45,002 nucleotides of DNA from Tannerellaceae bacterium (GCA_021203545.1 JAJQAZ010000017.1:5704-50705); one strand, 5' to 3'; shown: positions 8,852 through 17,843, numbered from the stretch's first letter. The notes: a model not told the origin generated them from the sequence alone. Program-made: numbers and translations.

Positions 8852-8911
8852 GATCGATGAATTTAATTGTAAAAGTAATAGTAAATTTATTATTTCCGGT
8901 TTTATTCCGGA

Positions 8912-11299
8912 TTATTTCATGCCCGAACCTCTCTCCAAACGTTCCTTTCTTGCATCCGGATCATTCTCTACAGTCCGTTTCTTAACCGATTTACCCGACT
9001 TGAAGTTATACTGCAAAGATATTTTTACAGTCCGGGAGTTTCGTCCGTCCATAATTTCCGAAGTGTTCATATAAGTACCCATATCCGCAAAGTAAGCGGC
9101 TTTATGATTAAACAGGTTATGCATACCTAAAGATACATTCAGCCGGTTATTTAACAGTTTCTTTTTTAATTGCGTATGCAACAGGTGAGCCGGTTCGATA
9201 CCCGAATTAGCCGAATACAGACGGCTTGTACCACTATAGGTAAATTCGAGGAAAAAGTCCGCAGGCAGAGTAATGGCTGCTGTGCTATGTATAAAATAGA
9301 GGTAATGCGCACTTACTTTATCTCCTTTGATTTCACGGATATCCTGTTTTACACCTGTAAAATTCGTATTTACAGAAAGCCATTTAGCAAAACGCACCGG
9401 GCAATTGATATTAATAAAATAGTGGTTTTCCATATAATGATTTTCAGGAATAATATATTTTACATCTGCATCCGTCGGATCCGTTTTAGTAACCTCCCGT
9501 ATCAGGTCTTTGTACATATTGGCGCCTACTGTTAAGGTGTACCGGTAATTATAGACAGCTGTTAGACTCACCCGGTTTATATAAGTAGGGCGTAATTGCG
9601 GATTCCCTATCATATACGAATAATCCGAATACTGAACCCGGTTAGAGTTTAAATGCCAGAAGTTAGGACGTTGTATATTGCGTGCATACTGACCGATGAG
9701 CATAAACGTATACATAGGGTTAAACGCATAGCTGGCTGTCAGATTCGGAAATAGATCGAAATACTTTTTATCCACTTCACCTTTGCCGGTCGTTTGCGTA
9801 TACTCACCCCGCACACCGGCCAACAAACTGAATCCGCCTATATCTGTCGAAAAAGTGCCGTATACCGCACTGATATTTTCTTTATAATCCAGCGAATAAT
9901 TATAGTCATCCAGTGGATTCCATACAGAATTATATTCCCCTTCATAAAAGGCCCGGTTCAACACTTTATTATGGGTATAACGGGCACCCGCTGCAATTTT
10001 CATTCCGTTACGTAGTTTCTTATCTGCCATAACATCGGCTGTATAAATCCCGTAATCCGATTTCGAGTTACTTCTGTATACCGAATCCACAGAACCATAC
10101 GATGAATGATACAGCGATTGATAATCATTATTCCCTGTTACTTTCTTTTGGGTATAATCAACAACAAATTTTACGATCGAACCTATCGTATCCAGCCTAT
10201 ACATATAATCCAGCGTAGTAGATAAATTCCGGTTGTTCTCTTTCTGCCGGTAATCGCTTTCACTACTGATCAAAGCATCTTCCAGTATTCCACTGGTCTC
10301 TGCGGTTGAAAAAGTTTTTTCCTCCTGTGCCCAAAATTCTACTTCCGCCCCCAAACTGTTCCGGTCATTCAATTCATAAATAACACCTACTCTTCCCATT
10401 CCCAGAGAGGGTTTACTCTTCATATAAGATAAGGATTCAAACCGGTTCCCTGCCGGAGACTGATACGAACGGGCTTCCATCATTTCGGTTTCGTTTTTGG
10501 GTGTTATACTACCTGTAGCAGAAGCATTCCACATCCATTTGCCGGAAAGGGCATTGATCGTAGCCGAAGGACGGTAGTTTTCATAATATTTTCCCTGCGA
10601 AGTTTGCAATATCACATTTCCATCTATACAATTATCCTGTTTTTTACGAAGAATAATCCGGATTATTCCTCCTCCCGAATCGGCACTATATTCAGCACCT
10701 GCCTGAGGTATTACTTCCACACGCGCAATATCCGACGAACGGTAGTTACGTAGATAAGCAGCCAGTTCTTTGGATGTAAGCTTTAACTCGCGGTTATTGA
10801 TAAACACCTTTGTACCTCTGGTTCCGTTTATAGAGATTCCTTCATCGTCTACCCATACGCCCGGTGCCAGTTGCAACACCTCTGCCGCATCTTTATTCAT
10901 TAGGGTAGGTATGTTATTATTTACCTGCATCACAAACCGGTCGGCCTCCCGTGTAATAGTCGAAGCCGTAACTACAACAGCATCCAGTCCGAAAACGCCG
11001 TCTTCCATAGAGAAAGTACCCAACTCACCGTTATCACTTGTTAGCTGCACCTCTTCCTCCAGCGTTTTATAAGTAATATTCTGAACCTTCAGCAGGTAAT
11101 TACCGGTCTCTGCGGTAAATGTAAAGTGTCCCTCTGTATCAGTGATAGCCGCCGCAACCTGGTTTCCCTCTTTCAGCAAGACTACTGTTGCAAAATCAAC
11201 AGGCTCCCCTCCCCTGTTTACAACATAGCCTGAACGCTCCTGTGCAAAACAGGTTGCAGACAACACCAGCATAGATAGATAAATAATAACAGTTCTCAT
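8912..11299 (-). CDS. TonB-dependent outer-membrane receptor (beta-barrel family)
   Basis: A 795-aa outer-membrane protein with a signal peptide (about 1-19, ending CFAQE). A carboxypeptidase-like regulatory domain spans about 20-100 (GYVVNRGGEPVDFATVVLL), a plug domain about 115-210 (VNNNIPTLMNKDAAEVLQLAPGV; NGTRGTKVFINN), and a 22-strand-type barrel the rest, of the outer-membrane beta-barrel (OMP_b-brl_3) type. The C-terminus ends with a charged tail rather than the terminal aromatic residue of many barrels. No SusD partner is adjacent, so a glycan-uptake role is not indicated; substrate unknown. It lies 11 bp after the DUF2141 gene in one likely operon. Confidence 0.88.
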   Translation of the reverse strand: MRTVIIYLSMLVLSATCFAQERSGYVVNRGGEPVDFATVVLLKEGNQVAAAITDTEGHFTFTAETGNYLLKVQNITYKTLEEEVQLTSDNGELGTFSMEDGVFGLDAVVVTASTITREADRFVMQVNNNIPTLMNKDAAEVLQLAPGVWVDDEGISINGTRGTKVFINNRELKLTSKELAAYLRNYRSSDIARVEVIPQAGAEYSADSGGGIIRIILRKKQDNCIDGNVILQTSQGKYYENYRPSATINALSGKWMWNASATGSITPKNETEMMEARSYQSPAGNRFESLSYMKSKPSLGMGRVGVIYELNDRNSLGAEVEFWAQEEKTFSTAETSGILEDALISSESDYRQKENNRNLSTTLDYMYRLDTIGSIVKFVVDYTQKKVTGNNDYQSLYHSSYGSVDSVYRSNSKSDYGIYTADVMADKKLRNGMKIAAGARYTHNKVLNRAFYEGEYNSVWNPLDDYNYSLDYKENISAVYGTFSTDIGGFSLLAGVRGEYTQTTGKGEVDKKYFDLFPNLTASYAFNPMYTFMLIGQYARNIQRPNFWHLNSNRVQYSDYSYMIGNPQLRPTYINRVSLTAVYNYRYTLTVGANMYKDLIREVTKTDPTDADVKYIIPENHYMENHYFININCPVRFAKWLSVNTNFTGVKQDIREIKGDKVSAHYLYFIHSTAAITLPADFFLEFTYSGTSRLYSANSGIEPAHLLHTQLKKKLLNNRLNVSLGMHNLFNHKAAYFADMGTYMNTSEIMDGRNSRTVKISLQYNFKSGKSVKKRTVENDPDARKERLERGSGMK

Positions 11300-11310
11300 A
11301 TCGGTTTTTA

Positions 11311-11715
11311 TTAATTACCCATTAACTCTTTTATATTCACCAGTTTTACCACAAGTTTATTGGTATCTTCCTGTATCTTTACTTTTTGTTTTCTGAAACA
11401 GGGTTCCACCGGTATCTGCTGTTCGTCCATATCCAGTTGATAATTTTCATTCAAATCCTGAAAGGCTGAAACATCCACCAATCCCACCGGAACATTTTCC
11501 AATGTATGGACAATAGTCTCTTTACCGGTTACCGGAATCATATCATATACCATTTGCTGAGGATCACTACTACTTGTAACAGCTACCAGTATACTCCCTT
11601 TTACCTCTTTAATACCTTTCACTTCTATAGTGAGGTTTGCTGTTTGTGCCATAACATTTTCGCTGAATAACATGACACCAACCAAAACTAAAACTTTAAT
11701 CACAAGACTTTTCAT
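11311..11715 (-). CDS. DUF2141 family secreted protein
   Basis: A 134-aa protein with signal peptide (cleavage near VMAQT, residue 24). A DUF2141 domain follows: LTIEVKGIKEVKGSILVAV, the VPVGLVDVSAFQDLNENYQL segment and a Cys near 107. Members are small beta-sandwich proteins of unknown role, often beside TonB receptors. It is the first gene of the run DUF2141 - TonB receptor - membrane protein - winged helix. A TATATTTG -7 element (minus strand, 11774-11781) lies about 60 bp upstream. Confidence 0.8.
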   Translation of the reverse strand: MKSLVIKVLVLVGVMLFSENVMAQTANLTIEVKGIKEVKGSILVAVTSSSDPQQMVYDMIPVTGKETIVHTLENVPVGLVDVSAFQDLNENYQLDMDEQQIPVEPCFRKQKVKIQEDTNKLVVKLVNIKELMGN

Positions 11716-11773
11716 ACTCTTTGTTTTTTAAATGATTAGTAATTCTTTTCTGCTTTCTCTTTAATCAACACTG

Positions 11774-11807
11774 CAAATATAAATAAGTTTATAATATAAA
11801 CCTATTT
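11774..11807 (-). promoter_or_regulatory. -7 element and 27-bp near-palindrome upstream of the DUF2141-TonB operon
   Basis: The minus strand reads TATATTTG at 11774-11781 (TAnnTTTG consensus). Immediately upstream, 11781-11807 is a near-perfect palindrome with arms AAATA.GTTTATA / TATAAAC.TATTT. Its position between the -7 and -33 elements suits a repressor. No clear -33 TTG is seen. Operator function is inferred. Confidence 0.5.
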
Positions 11808-11872
11808 ATTTGGTAAATATTTTTACAATACACAAACAACATCCTATTTTCATACTTTTGCATTTTCGTCTA

Positions 11873-12044
11873 CACAGGCACAACTTCACCTCCTGCACAG
11901 GCTCAACTTTGAGGTCTGCACAGGCACAACTTTTTGTCTGGACAGGCACAACTCTCCGGCTACACAGGCACAACTTTCCGGCCAGACAAGCACAACTTTG
12001 CATCCTACACAGGCACAACTTTGGGGTCTACACAGGCACAACTC
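11873..12044. repeat. Tandem array of eight 22-23 bp units with conserved 14-bp core
   Basis: The core CACAGGCACAACTT starts at 11873, 11896, 11919, 11941, 11963, 11985, 12008 and 12031 (two cores begin GACA, one has AAG and one has CTC). The linkers between cores are 8-9 bp and unrelated. The period (23,23,22,22,22,23,23) is not a multiple of three, so no protein repeat is encoded. It lies in the 464-bp gap between the permease operon and the DUF2141 operon. Confidence 0.9.
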
Positions 12045-12078
12045 TTAAAACTTCACCTTTTGTAGTCTCTATGAAGTG

Positions 12079-12177
12079 CCTTCCGGCTTTGATACTTCAC
12101 CCTTATTAAAGCCGGAAGGGTCCCTACTTCCGCAGAGACCCTTCCGGTTTTTCATTCTTCATTCTTCATTCTTCATT
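12079..12177. repeat. Overlapping hairpins and a heptamer microsatellite after the permease operon
   Basis: Arms CCTTCCGGCTTT (12079-12090) and AAAGCCGGAAGG (12108-12119) form one hairpin. CCGGAAGGGTC (12112-12122) and GACCCTTCCGG (12137-12147) form another that shares sequence with it, so the two exclude each other. The second is followed by TTTTT on the plus strand. TTCATTC repeats (three plus a variant) occupy 12151-12177. Confidence 0.6.
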
Positions 12178-12179
12178 TT

Positions 12180-14543
12180 TTATTCCGTTTGTATGCTATC
12201 AACCGGATTTTCCCTGGCTGATTGCCAGTTTTGTAACGTAACAGTTACCATCGTAATAAAGGCCACGATGATAAAGGCCAGTACAAACACCCACCAATAA
12301 AGAGGGGTTTTATAGGCAAAATTCTGCAACCAGTGTGTAACTCCATAATAAGCAAGCGGGGCAGCTATTACAAAACAAATACAAACAATATACAAATAGG
12401 TTCTGCCAAACATAAACAGGATGTCTTTTATCTCCGCCCCCATCACTTTACGGACACCAATCTCTTTCCGGCGGTATTGCGATTCAAAAAGTACAAGCCC
12501 AAATACACCCACAATCGAGATCACAATGGCCAGCAGGCTAAACAAGGTGATCATTTTATTTAAACTCTCTTCTTTATAATACAATTGTTCAAACAGTTTA
12601 TCATAAAACTCTACCTCTACCGGGAAACCGGGATCAATTTTTGCAACCGATTCCCGGATGTGGTTCACTGCCGCAAAATAATCAGTACCGGATTTTAAAC
12701 GGATATAACTTACCGCCATTCCAAAAGGAGAATTATAAGAGGGCGAGAAAAGATAATTTGCTGACTCATTACGAAGAGAAGTAAAATTCACATTTTCCGA
12801 GAAACCAATCACATGGCCTGTAAAAAACCGGAAATCGTAGGTTCCTAATTCCATAGAATATTTATCCCTGATCTGCTGATTGGCAATTAAAATAACATTT
12901 CCGGACTCCATATCACCGGGAGTTGGTTCCCTTCCTTCCACAATATCAATACCCATCACAGAAAAGAAATTGGGAGATATACCTTGTAAAAAATACTGGA
13001 TTGTATAACCATTATACTCGAAATTAGATGTCGAATACATATCCCTGCTTCCCAGTTTCTGAGAAGAAAAGGCTACATCCTCTATGCCGGCATACGATTT
13101 CAGGTTATTAACCAATGCTTCTCTGTTATTAGCATAAAATGTACTGTTTAAATCTATAATAGCAATCTGGTCTTTATCAAAACCGGAAGTAAAATCCAGC
13201 ATCAGTCGTCGTTGTAACTGTATAAAAAGAGAAGCGATAATCAAGACTACAGAAACAACGAACTGGAAACCTATCAGCAGGGTTCTCATCCGGCGGCCTT
13301 TCTCAGACAATCCGAAATTGCCTTTCAGAACCAGGGCCGGAGGAAAAGAGGTACTATAAAAAGCCGGATAAAGCCCTGCCACGATTCCGCAGACCAGTGC
13401 TATCACAACAGCAAAGAAAACGACCTGCAGATTATGGCCGATATCAATACCGGCTTCGGTAAAAGAGAACAAGTTTGTTTTTTGTAGTATATATACCAAA
13501 CCAATAGCCAACAGGCACGAAAACAGACTGATCAGTACCGACTCCACCACCATAGCCAGCTGCGATAAACGATCCGGGCTACCCAATACTTTTTGTGTAT
13601 TGATGCTTTTAATCCGCATCGGGGTCAGGGCCGTACTGAAGTTGGTATAATTAATCGCAGCAATAATAATCACCAGAAAAGCAATTCCCAGGAACAGGAA
13701 AGTAGATTCGCGGCTGCCACTCTTAAAATTATCATTCCATCCCTCATTACGGAAATAGATAGAGGTAAAAGGCACCAGACTCAACCGCTTATCCGAATTA
13801 TACAATTTGGAATAATCAAAGCTATTGTTAAAAGTTTCTTCTACCTGTGAAGCCAGCGAAGCATCCTTTAATAACAGATATCCGATAAAGTTACTGGAAT
13901 TCCAGTTATCTATATCACAATCCGGATCAATAGCCGTATAGATCGCATTTTTCAGTTGTGTATTATCCGGAAAATCTTTGTAAACAGCTCCAATGGTAAA
14001 GTCTTTCCGTTCCTTCGTCCAGATATCCTCTTCCGCATGTAACTGCTTGCCGGTAGCCGGTTCGCCGGGAAATAATTTCCGGGCCAGACTAAGGGGGATA
14101 ATAACCTTTTCAGGATCCCGTAAACAATCTTTATCACCTTCAATAACTGGAAAATCAAATACGTTTGTTATTCCGGCATGGCAGGTAATCACCTGTTCCC
14201 TCACTCCCTGTTTTTCCCCGTTGCGGATTACAGAAAAGTAAATATCAGACAAATAGGGGTTAATTAGTGTACCGGCTTCGATATGGGGAGACGACTGAAT
14301 CACTGCCTCTACTAACGGACGCACATGGATAACCGAAAAGTTCCCATAATCCTTATCCGGAAAATCAATCCTGAATACCCGGTCGGCCGTTGGGTGGCAC
14401 TTGTCAAAATCATACTCATACTTTACCTGTATCACAATTATGATAAAGGCGGCAAACGCAACCAACAGCCCTACAATATTCAGCCAGGTAGCTACTTTAA
14501 AACGCCTGAACAAACTTACAAAATTCCTCAGAATGGTTCTCAT
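12180..14543 (-). CDS. FtsX/MacB-type ABC transporter permease (second of operon)
   Basis: A 787-aa permease with four transmembrane segments. One lies near the N-terminus (about 20-42). A MacB-like periplasmic domain follows (about 45-275, NPYLSDIYFSV, YKDFPDNTQLKNAIYT). Then come an FtsX core with helices near 285-310 and 335-365, a second extracytoplasmic region (about 440-650), and two final helices. The cytosolic coupling segment RRKEIGVRKVMGAEIKDIL is typical. The C-terminus ends ENPVDSIQTE. It is a close paralog of the next gene, 18 bp apart in the same operon. Such Bacteroidota permeases act with a MacB-type ATPase and usually export or extract lipids, peptides or drugs; the substrate is unknown. 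Confidence 0.88.
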   Translation of the reverse strand: MRTILRNFVSLFRRFKVATWLNIVGLLVAFAAFIIIVIQVKYEYDFDKCHPTADRVFRIDFPDKDYGNFSVIHVRPLVEAVIQSSPHIEAGTLINPYLSDIYFSVIRNGEKQGVREQVITCHAGITNVFDFPVIEGDKDCLRDPEKVIIPLSLARKLFPGEPATGKQLHAEEDIWTKERKDFTIGAVYKDFPDNTQLKNAIYTAIDPDCDIDNWNSSNFIGYLLLKDASLASQVEETFNNSFDYSKLYNSDKRLSLVPFTSIYFRNEGWNDNFKSGSRESTFLFLGIAFLVIIIAAINYTNFSTALTPMRIKSINTQKVLGSPDRLSQLAMVVESVLISLFSCLLAIGLVYILQKTNLFSFTEAGIDIGHNLQVVFFAVVIALVCGIVAGLYPAFYSTSFPPALVLKGNFGLSEKGRRMRTLLIGFQFVVSVVLIIASLFIQLQRRLMLDFTSGFDKDQIAIIDLNSTFYANNREALVNNLKSYAGIEDVAFSSQKLGSRDMYSTSNFEYNGYTIQYFLQGISPNFFSVMGIDIVEGREPTPGDMESGNVILIANQQIRDKYSMELGTYDFRFFTGHVIGFSENVNFTSLRNESANYLFSPSYNSPFGMAVSYIRLKSGTDYFAAVNHIRESVAKIDPGFPVEVEFYDKLFEQLYYKEESLNKMITLFSLLAIVISIVGVFGLVLFESQYRRKEIGVRKVMGAEIKDILFMFGRTYLYIVCICFVIAAPLAYYGVTHWLQNFAYKTPLYWWVFVLAFIIVAFITMVTVTLQNWQSARENPVDSIQTE

Positions 14544-14561
14544 ACCTATTACATTAAACCG

Positions 14562-16931
14562 TTATTCATTCTTTATACTTTCTACCGGATTATCGGTTGC
14601 CGCGCGCCAGTTCTGCAATGTAACAGTAATCATAACGATCAGCGAGATTACGACAAACGAAGCCGCGAATACCCAGATATAAACAGGGGTTCTGGTTGCA
14701 AAATTCTCCAACCATTTTACCACGCTGTAATAAGCAACCGGTACAGCTATAAAAAAGCAAACCAATACAATATAGAAATAGGATTTATTAAACATGATCA
14801 GGATATCCAATACTCCGGCTCCCATTACTTTACGTACGCCAATTTCTTTTTTCCGGTATTGTGTTTCAAACACGACCAGCCCAAATACGCCTACGATAGA
14901 GATCAGGATAGCTAACAGACTGAACAGTGTTATCATTTTATTCAGATTTTCTTCTTTCTTATACAGTTCATTGAAAAACTCATCATAGAATTTTACCTCT
15001 ACGGGGTAAGCCGGGTCAATCTCATTCATTGTTTTCCGGATATGCTCCACAGCCTCCCTGTAATTGGTTCCTGCCTGCATACGTACATACGAGATATTGA
15101 GTGTTTGCCACGGATTATTCATTATAAACGCGATATTATAATCGCCCTGTCGCAAAGAGGTAAGGTTTACATTTTCACAAAATCCGATAATCTCTGTCTG
15201 ATCTTCATCTTCATCCAGGCTGCGCCAGCCGGTAGAAATATCATATTTATCCTGTATCGAACGGGTAAAAATTATTTTTTCTTCCTTTTCATTGTTATTC
15301 CCTACTCTACCTTCTATCATGGGAATACCCATTACATCCAGAAAGTTATTAGACACATATAGCTGATAATAAAGCACATCTTCTCCCAGATATTTAAAGA
15401 TATTTATTGAATAGATATCTTTCGATCCGACTTTATCATTAGCAAACGCTACATCTTCAATACCAGGATACTGTTTCAACGTGTTTACATACGCTTCTTT
15501 ATTGTTTTTGGCTATAGTCTCTCCTATATCCACCACAGCGATCTGGTCTTTATCAAAACCATAGGTACAATTTTTTATATAATCCCGCTGCAGGTATACA
15601 AAAACAGAAACGATAATCAATACTGTAGATACAACAAACTGGAAACCCATCAGAATTGTTCTTAACTGACGCCCCTTTGGAGATAATCCAAAACTACCTT
15701 TCAAAACTAATGCCGGAGGAAACGAAGTCATATAGCGCGCCGGATAAAGCCCCGCTATCAGACCAACAATTACAGAAAGTAAAAGAGCGGTCCAAATCAC
15801 CGGCAGGTTATCCGCAATATTCAAATCCGCTTCCATAAAAGAGAGAAGGGCTGTTTGCTGAAGAAGAGATACAATTCCTATAGCTATTAAACAGGAAAGA
15901 AAACTGATCAGTATAGCTTCACTCAGCAGACTCGTCCTTAACATACGGTCCGAACTACCCAACACTTTCTGTGTATTGATACTCTTAATACGAAGTGGTG
16001 TCAGAGCCGTACTAAAATTAGTAAAATTAATAGCTGCGATCACCACGATAAACAAAGCTATACAAACCAGTAAAAAGGTCATTTCCCGGCTACCGGTCCG
16101 TACTACCCACTCTGCATCCAGATTCTCATTGAAATAGATATTGGCAACCGGCGTTAGTTTCACACTCAACTCATCCGCACCTACTGTCGCAAAACTTACC
16201 TTCGAGAAATCAAAATTACGATTAAAATTATCCTCTACCAACTTAGCAGATGCCGGCGAATCCAGTAAAACATACGCAAAATAGTTCCGGGAGTGCCAAT
16301 TATCTTTCTCATCATCTTTTGCAATAGCCATATAAATCCCGTTTCTGAACTGGGTATTCCCCGGGAGGTCATTGTACACCGCACCTATCGTAAAATGATT
16401 TATCCATTTCAACCACAAATCCTCATCTGTATGGATTTGTTTTCCTATAGGATTTTCATTTCCAAACATCTTTTCAGCCAGACTTTGCGGAATCATTACT
16501 TTTTCGGGATCATCCAGACAATCCGGATCACCCAGTACAACCGGAAAATCAAACATTTTCATTAATTGTGGTTCCAGCATAATCACCTCTTCATTGAAGC
16601 CGGTTTTATGGTCACCTGTTAATTTATAGAAATAGGAAGGCAAATTAAAAGGTTTTATCAGTCCCCCCATTTCTATATGGGGCGACGAATTTACAAATTC
16701 ATCTACAAAAGGACAGCTTTGTATCATACCAAACAATCCTTCATCCGTTAAATCTACCCGGTACAACCGGTCCACATTCCTGTGAAAGCGGTCAAAATTA
16801 TATTCGTACCTTACCTGTATCAAAATTACAATGAAAGCGGCAAAGGCAACCGCCAGGCCGGCTATTGTTAGCCCGGTTGCCATTTTAAACCGCCTCAACA
16901 CACTCAGAAAGTTTCTTATTATAGTTTTCAT
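14562..16931 (-). CDS. FtsX/MacB-type ABC transporter permease (first of operon)
   Basis: A 789-aa paralog of the downstream permease with the same order: N-terminal helix, MacB-like periplasmic domain, FtsX core, second periplasmic domain and C-terminal helices. It carries RKKEIGVRKVMGAGVLDIL and ends TDNPVESIKNE. I chose the ATG at 16929-16931 (MKTIIRNFLSVLRR) because it aligns with MRTILRNFVSLFRR of the paralog. An upstream in-frame ATG would add 12 residues (MDSIERTGILFY) that are really the leftover end of another permease. It works with the ATPase encoded at 17007-17687. Confidence 0.88.
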   Translation of the reverse strand: MKTIIRNFLSVLRRFKMATGLTIAGLAVAFAAFIVILIQVRYEYNFDRFHRNVDRLYRVDLTDEGLFGMIQSCPFVDEFVNSSPHIEMGGLIKPFNLPSYFYKLTGDHKTGFNEEVIMLEPQLMKMFDFPVVLGDPDCLDDPEKVMIPQSLAEKMFGNENPIGKQIHTDEDLWLKWINHFTIGAVYNDLPGNTQFRNGIYMAIAKDDEKDNWHSRNYFAYVLLDSPASAKLVEDNFNRNFDFSKVSFATVGADELSVKLTPVANIYFNENLDAEWVVRTGSREMTFLLVCIALFIVVIAAINFTNFSTALTPLRIKSINTQKVLGSSDRMLRTSLLSEAILISFLSCLIAIGIVSLLQQTALLSFMEADLNIADNLPVIWTALLLSVIVGLIAGLYPARYMTSFPPALVLKGSFGLSPKGRQLRTILMGFQFVVSTVLIIVSVFVYLQRDYIKNCTYGFDKDQIAVVDIGETIAKNNKEAYVNTLKQYPGIEDVAFANDKVGSKDIYSINIFKYLGEDVLYYQLYVSNNFLDVMGIPMIEGRVGNNNEKEEKIIFTRSIQDKYDISTGWRSLDEDEDQTEIIGFCENVNLTSLRQGDYNIAFIMNNPWQTLNISYVRMQAGTNYREAVEHIRKTMNEIDPAYPVEVKFYDEFFNELYKKEENLNKMITLFSLLAILISIVGVFGLVVFETQYRKKEIGVRKVMGAGVLDILIMFNKSYFYIVLVCFFIAVPVAYYSVVKWLENFATRTPVYIWVFAASFVVISLIVMITVTLQNWRAATDNPVESIKNE

Positions 16932-17000
16932 ATAGAATAATATTCCGGTTCGTTCAATACTATCCACCGGTTTCCCGTTAGCTACCTACCAGTTAAAAAG
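16932..17000 (-). pseudogene. Fossil 3' end of a third permease gene
   Basis: Read on the minus strand, the gap between ATPase and permease encodes FNW*VANGKPVDSIERTG. This lines up with the C-termini of the two intact permeases (QNWQSARENPVDSIQTE; QNWRAATDNPVESIKNE), with a stop in place of the residue after NW. Only about 20 codons remain. The simplest reading is that an additional permease between ATPase and the present first permease was deleted, perhaps by recombination between paralogs. Confidence 0.7.
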
Positions 17001-17006
17001 GTATAA

Positions 17007-17687
17007 TCAAATAAATTCGGTTACGGAAGAAACTATGCTTCCGTCAAACAGGCTCACTACCCGGTGGGCGAAACCGGCATCGTGCTTGGAGTGGGTTACC
17101 ATAATAATAGTAGTACCCTCTTTATTCAGTTCGGTAAGCAATTCCATCACTTCCAGCCCGTTTTTACTATCTAAGTTACCGGTCGGCTCATCCGCCAGTA
17201 TCAGTTTCGGGTTGGATACTACCGCACGGGCTATCGCCACACGCTGCTGCTGACCTCCGGATAACTGCTGCGGGAAATGCGTAGCACGGTGGCTGATGTT
17301 CATCCGTTTCAGGATATCATTTACCATCTGCTTCCGTTCAGAACTCTTGATATTCAGATACGTCAGCGGTAACTCCACATTTTCAAAGACATTCAGTTCG
17401 TCAATCAGGTTAAAACTCTGAAACACAAACCCAATGTTTCCTTTCCGCACCTGTGTACGCTCTTTTTCTTTTAAATGTCCTACCTCTTTTTCCAACAGAT
17501 AATAATCGCCCGAAGAAGGATTATCCAGCAGCCCCAGAATATTCAGCAGCGTAGATTTCCCACATCCCGAAGGTCCCATAATAGCCACAAATTCCCCCTC
17601 TTTGACCTCCATAGAGATATGATTCAAAGCGATTGTTTCAACCTCTTCTGTCCGGAAATACTTACTTAAATTCTCAATTTTAATCAT
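17007..17687 (-). CDS. ABC transporter ATP-binding protein (MacB/LolD type)
   Basis: A 226-aa ATPase that powers the two permeases encoded downstream. Walker A is GPSGCGKST (about 38-46), signature LSGGQQQR (142-149), Walker B LILADEPTGNLD (162-173) and the switch histidine is in VTHSKH. DEPTGNLDS is typical of the MacB/LolD/FtsE class. The start is the ATG at 17685-17687 (MIKIENLSKYF); a TTG three codons earlier is less likely. The leader is short (about 38 nt) from a predicted sigma-54 promoter at 17736-17750, so the operon is probably under an enhancer-binding activator. Confidence 0.93.
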   Translation of the reverse strand: MIKIENLSKYFRTEEVETIALNHISMEVKEGEFVAIMGPSGCGKSTLLNILGLLDNPSSGDYYLLEKEVGHLKEKERTQVRKGNIGFVFQSFNLIDELNVFENVELPLTYLNIKSSERKQMVNDILKRMNISHRATHFPQQLSGGQQQRVAIARAVVSNPKLILADEPTGNLDSKNGLEVMELLTELNKEGTTIIMVTHSKHDAGFAHRVVSLFDGSIVSSVTEFI

Positions 17688-17735
17688 AATAACCAATATT
17701 TATTTGTTATTTATTTCACTTCTGCCTTTATTAAA

Positions 17736-17750
17736 GCAAACCCCGTGCCA
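17736..17750 (-). promoter_or_regulatory. Sigma-54 (-24/-12) promoter of the ABC exporter operon
   Basis: The minus strand reads TGGCACGGGGTTTGC: TGGCAC, five bases, TTGC. This is a perfect -24/-12 element (consensus TGGCAC-N5-TTGC) with the obligatory 10-bp distance between GG and GC. The predicted start is near 17725, 38 nt before the ATPase start codon. Confidence 0.85.
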
Positions 17751-17805
17751 AACAAAATAACACACTAAATAACAGACAATTAAAAAACGGAGGACAGATA
17801 AAAGA

Positions 17806-17843
17806 TGTCAAATATTTAGACAAGAGTGTATAATATTTAGACA
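17806..17843 (-). promoter_or_regulatory. Twin upstream activating sequences for a sigma-54 activator
   Basis: TGTCAAATATTTAGACA (17806-17822) is a near-perfect 17-bp palindrome. TGTATAATATTTAGACA (17827-17843) is a second, weaker copy, 21 bp (two helical turns) away. They are centred about 90 and 110 bp upstream of the predicted start, the usual place for enhancer sites of NtrC-family regulators. No such regulator is encoded in this window. Confidence 0.65.

Noticed and set aside
9170-10015. Plus-strand frames opposite the TonB receptor gene
   Set aside because: Antisense shadows of an intact 795-residue frame.
11806-12109. Frames with CLCR or TGTTL-type repetitive peptides over the tandem array
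   Set aside because: The 22-23 bp period changes frame at each unit, so the peptides are accidental translations of the repeat.
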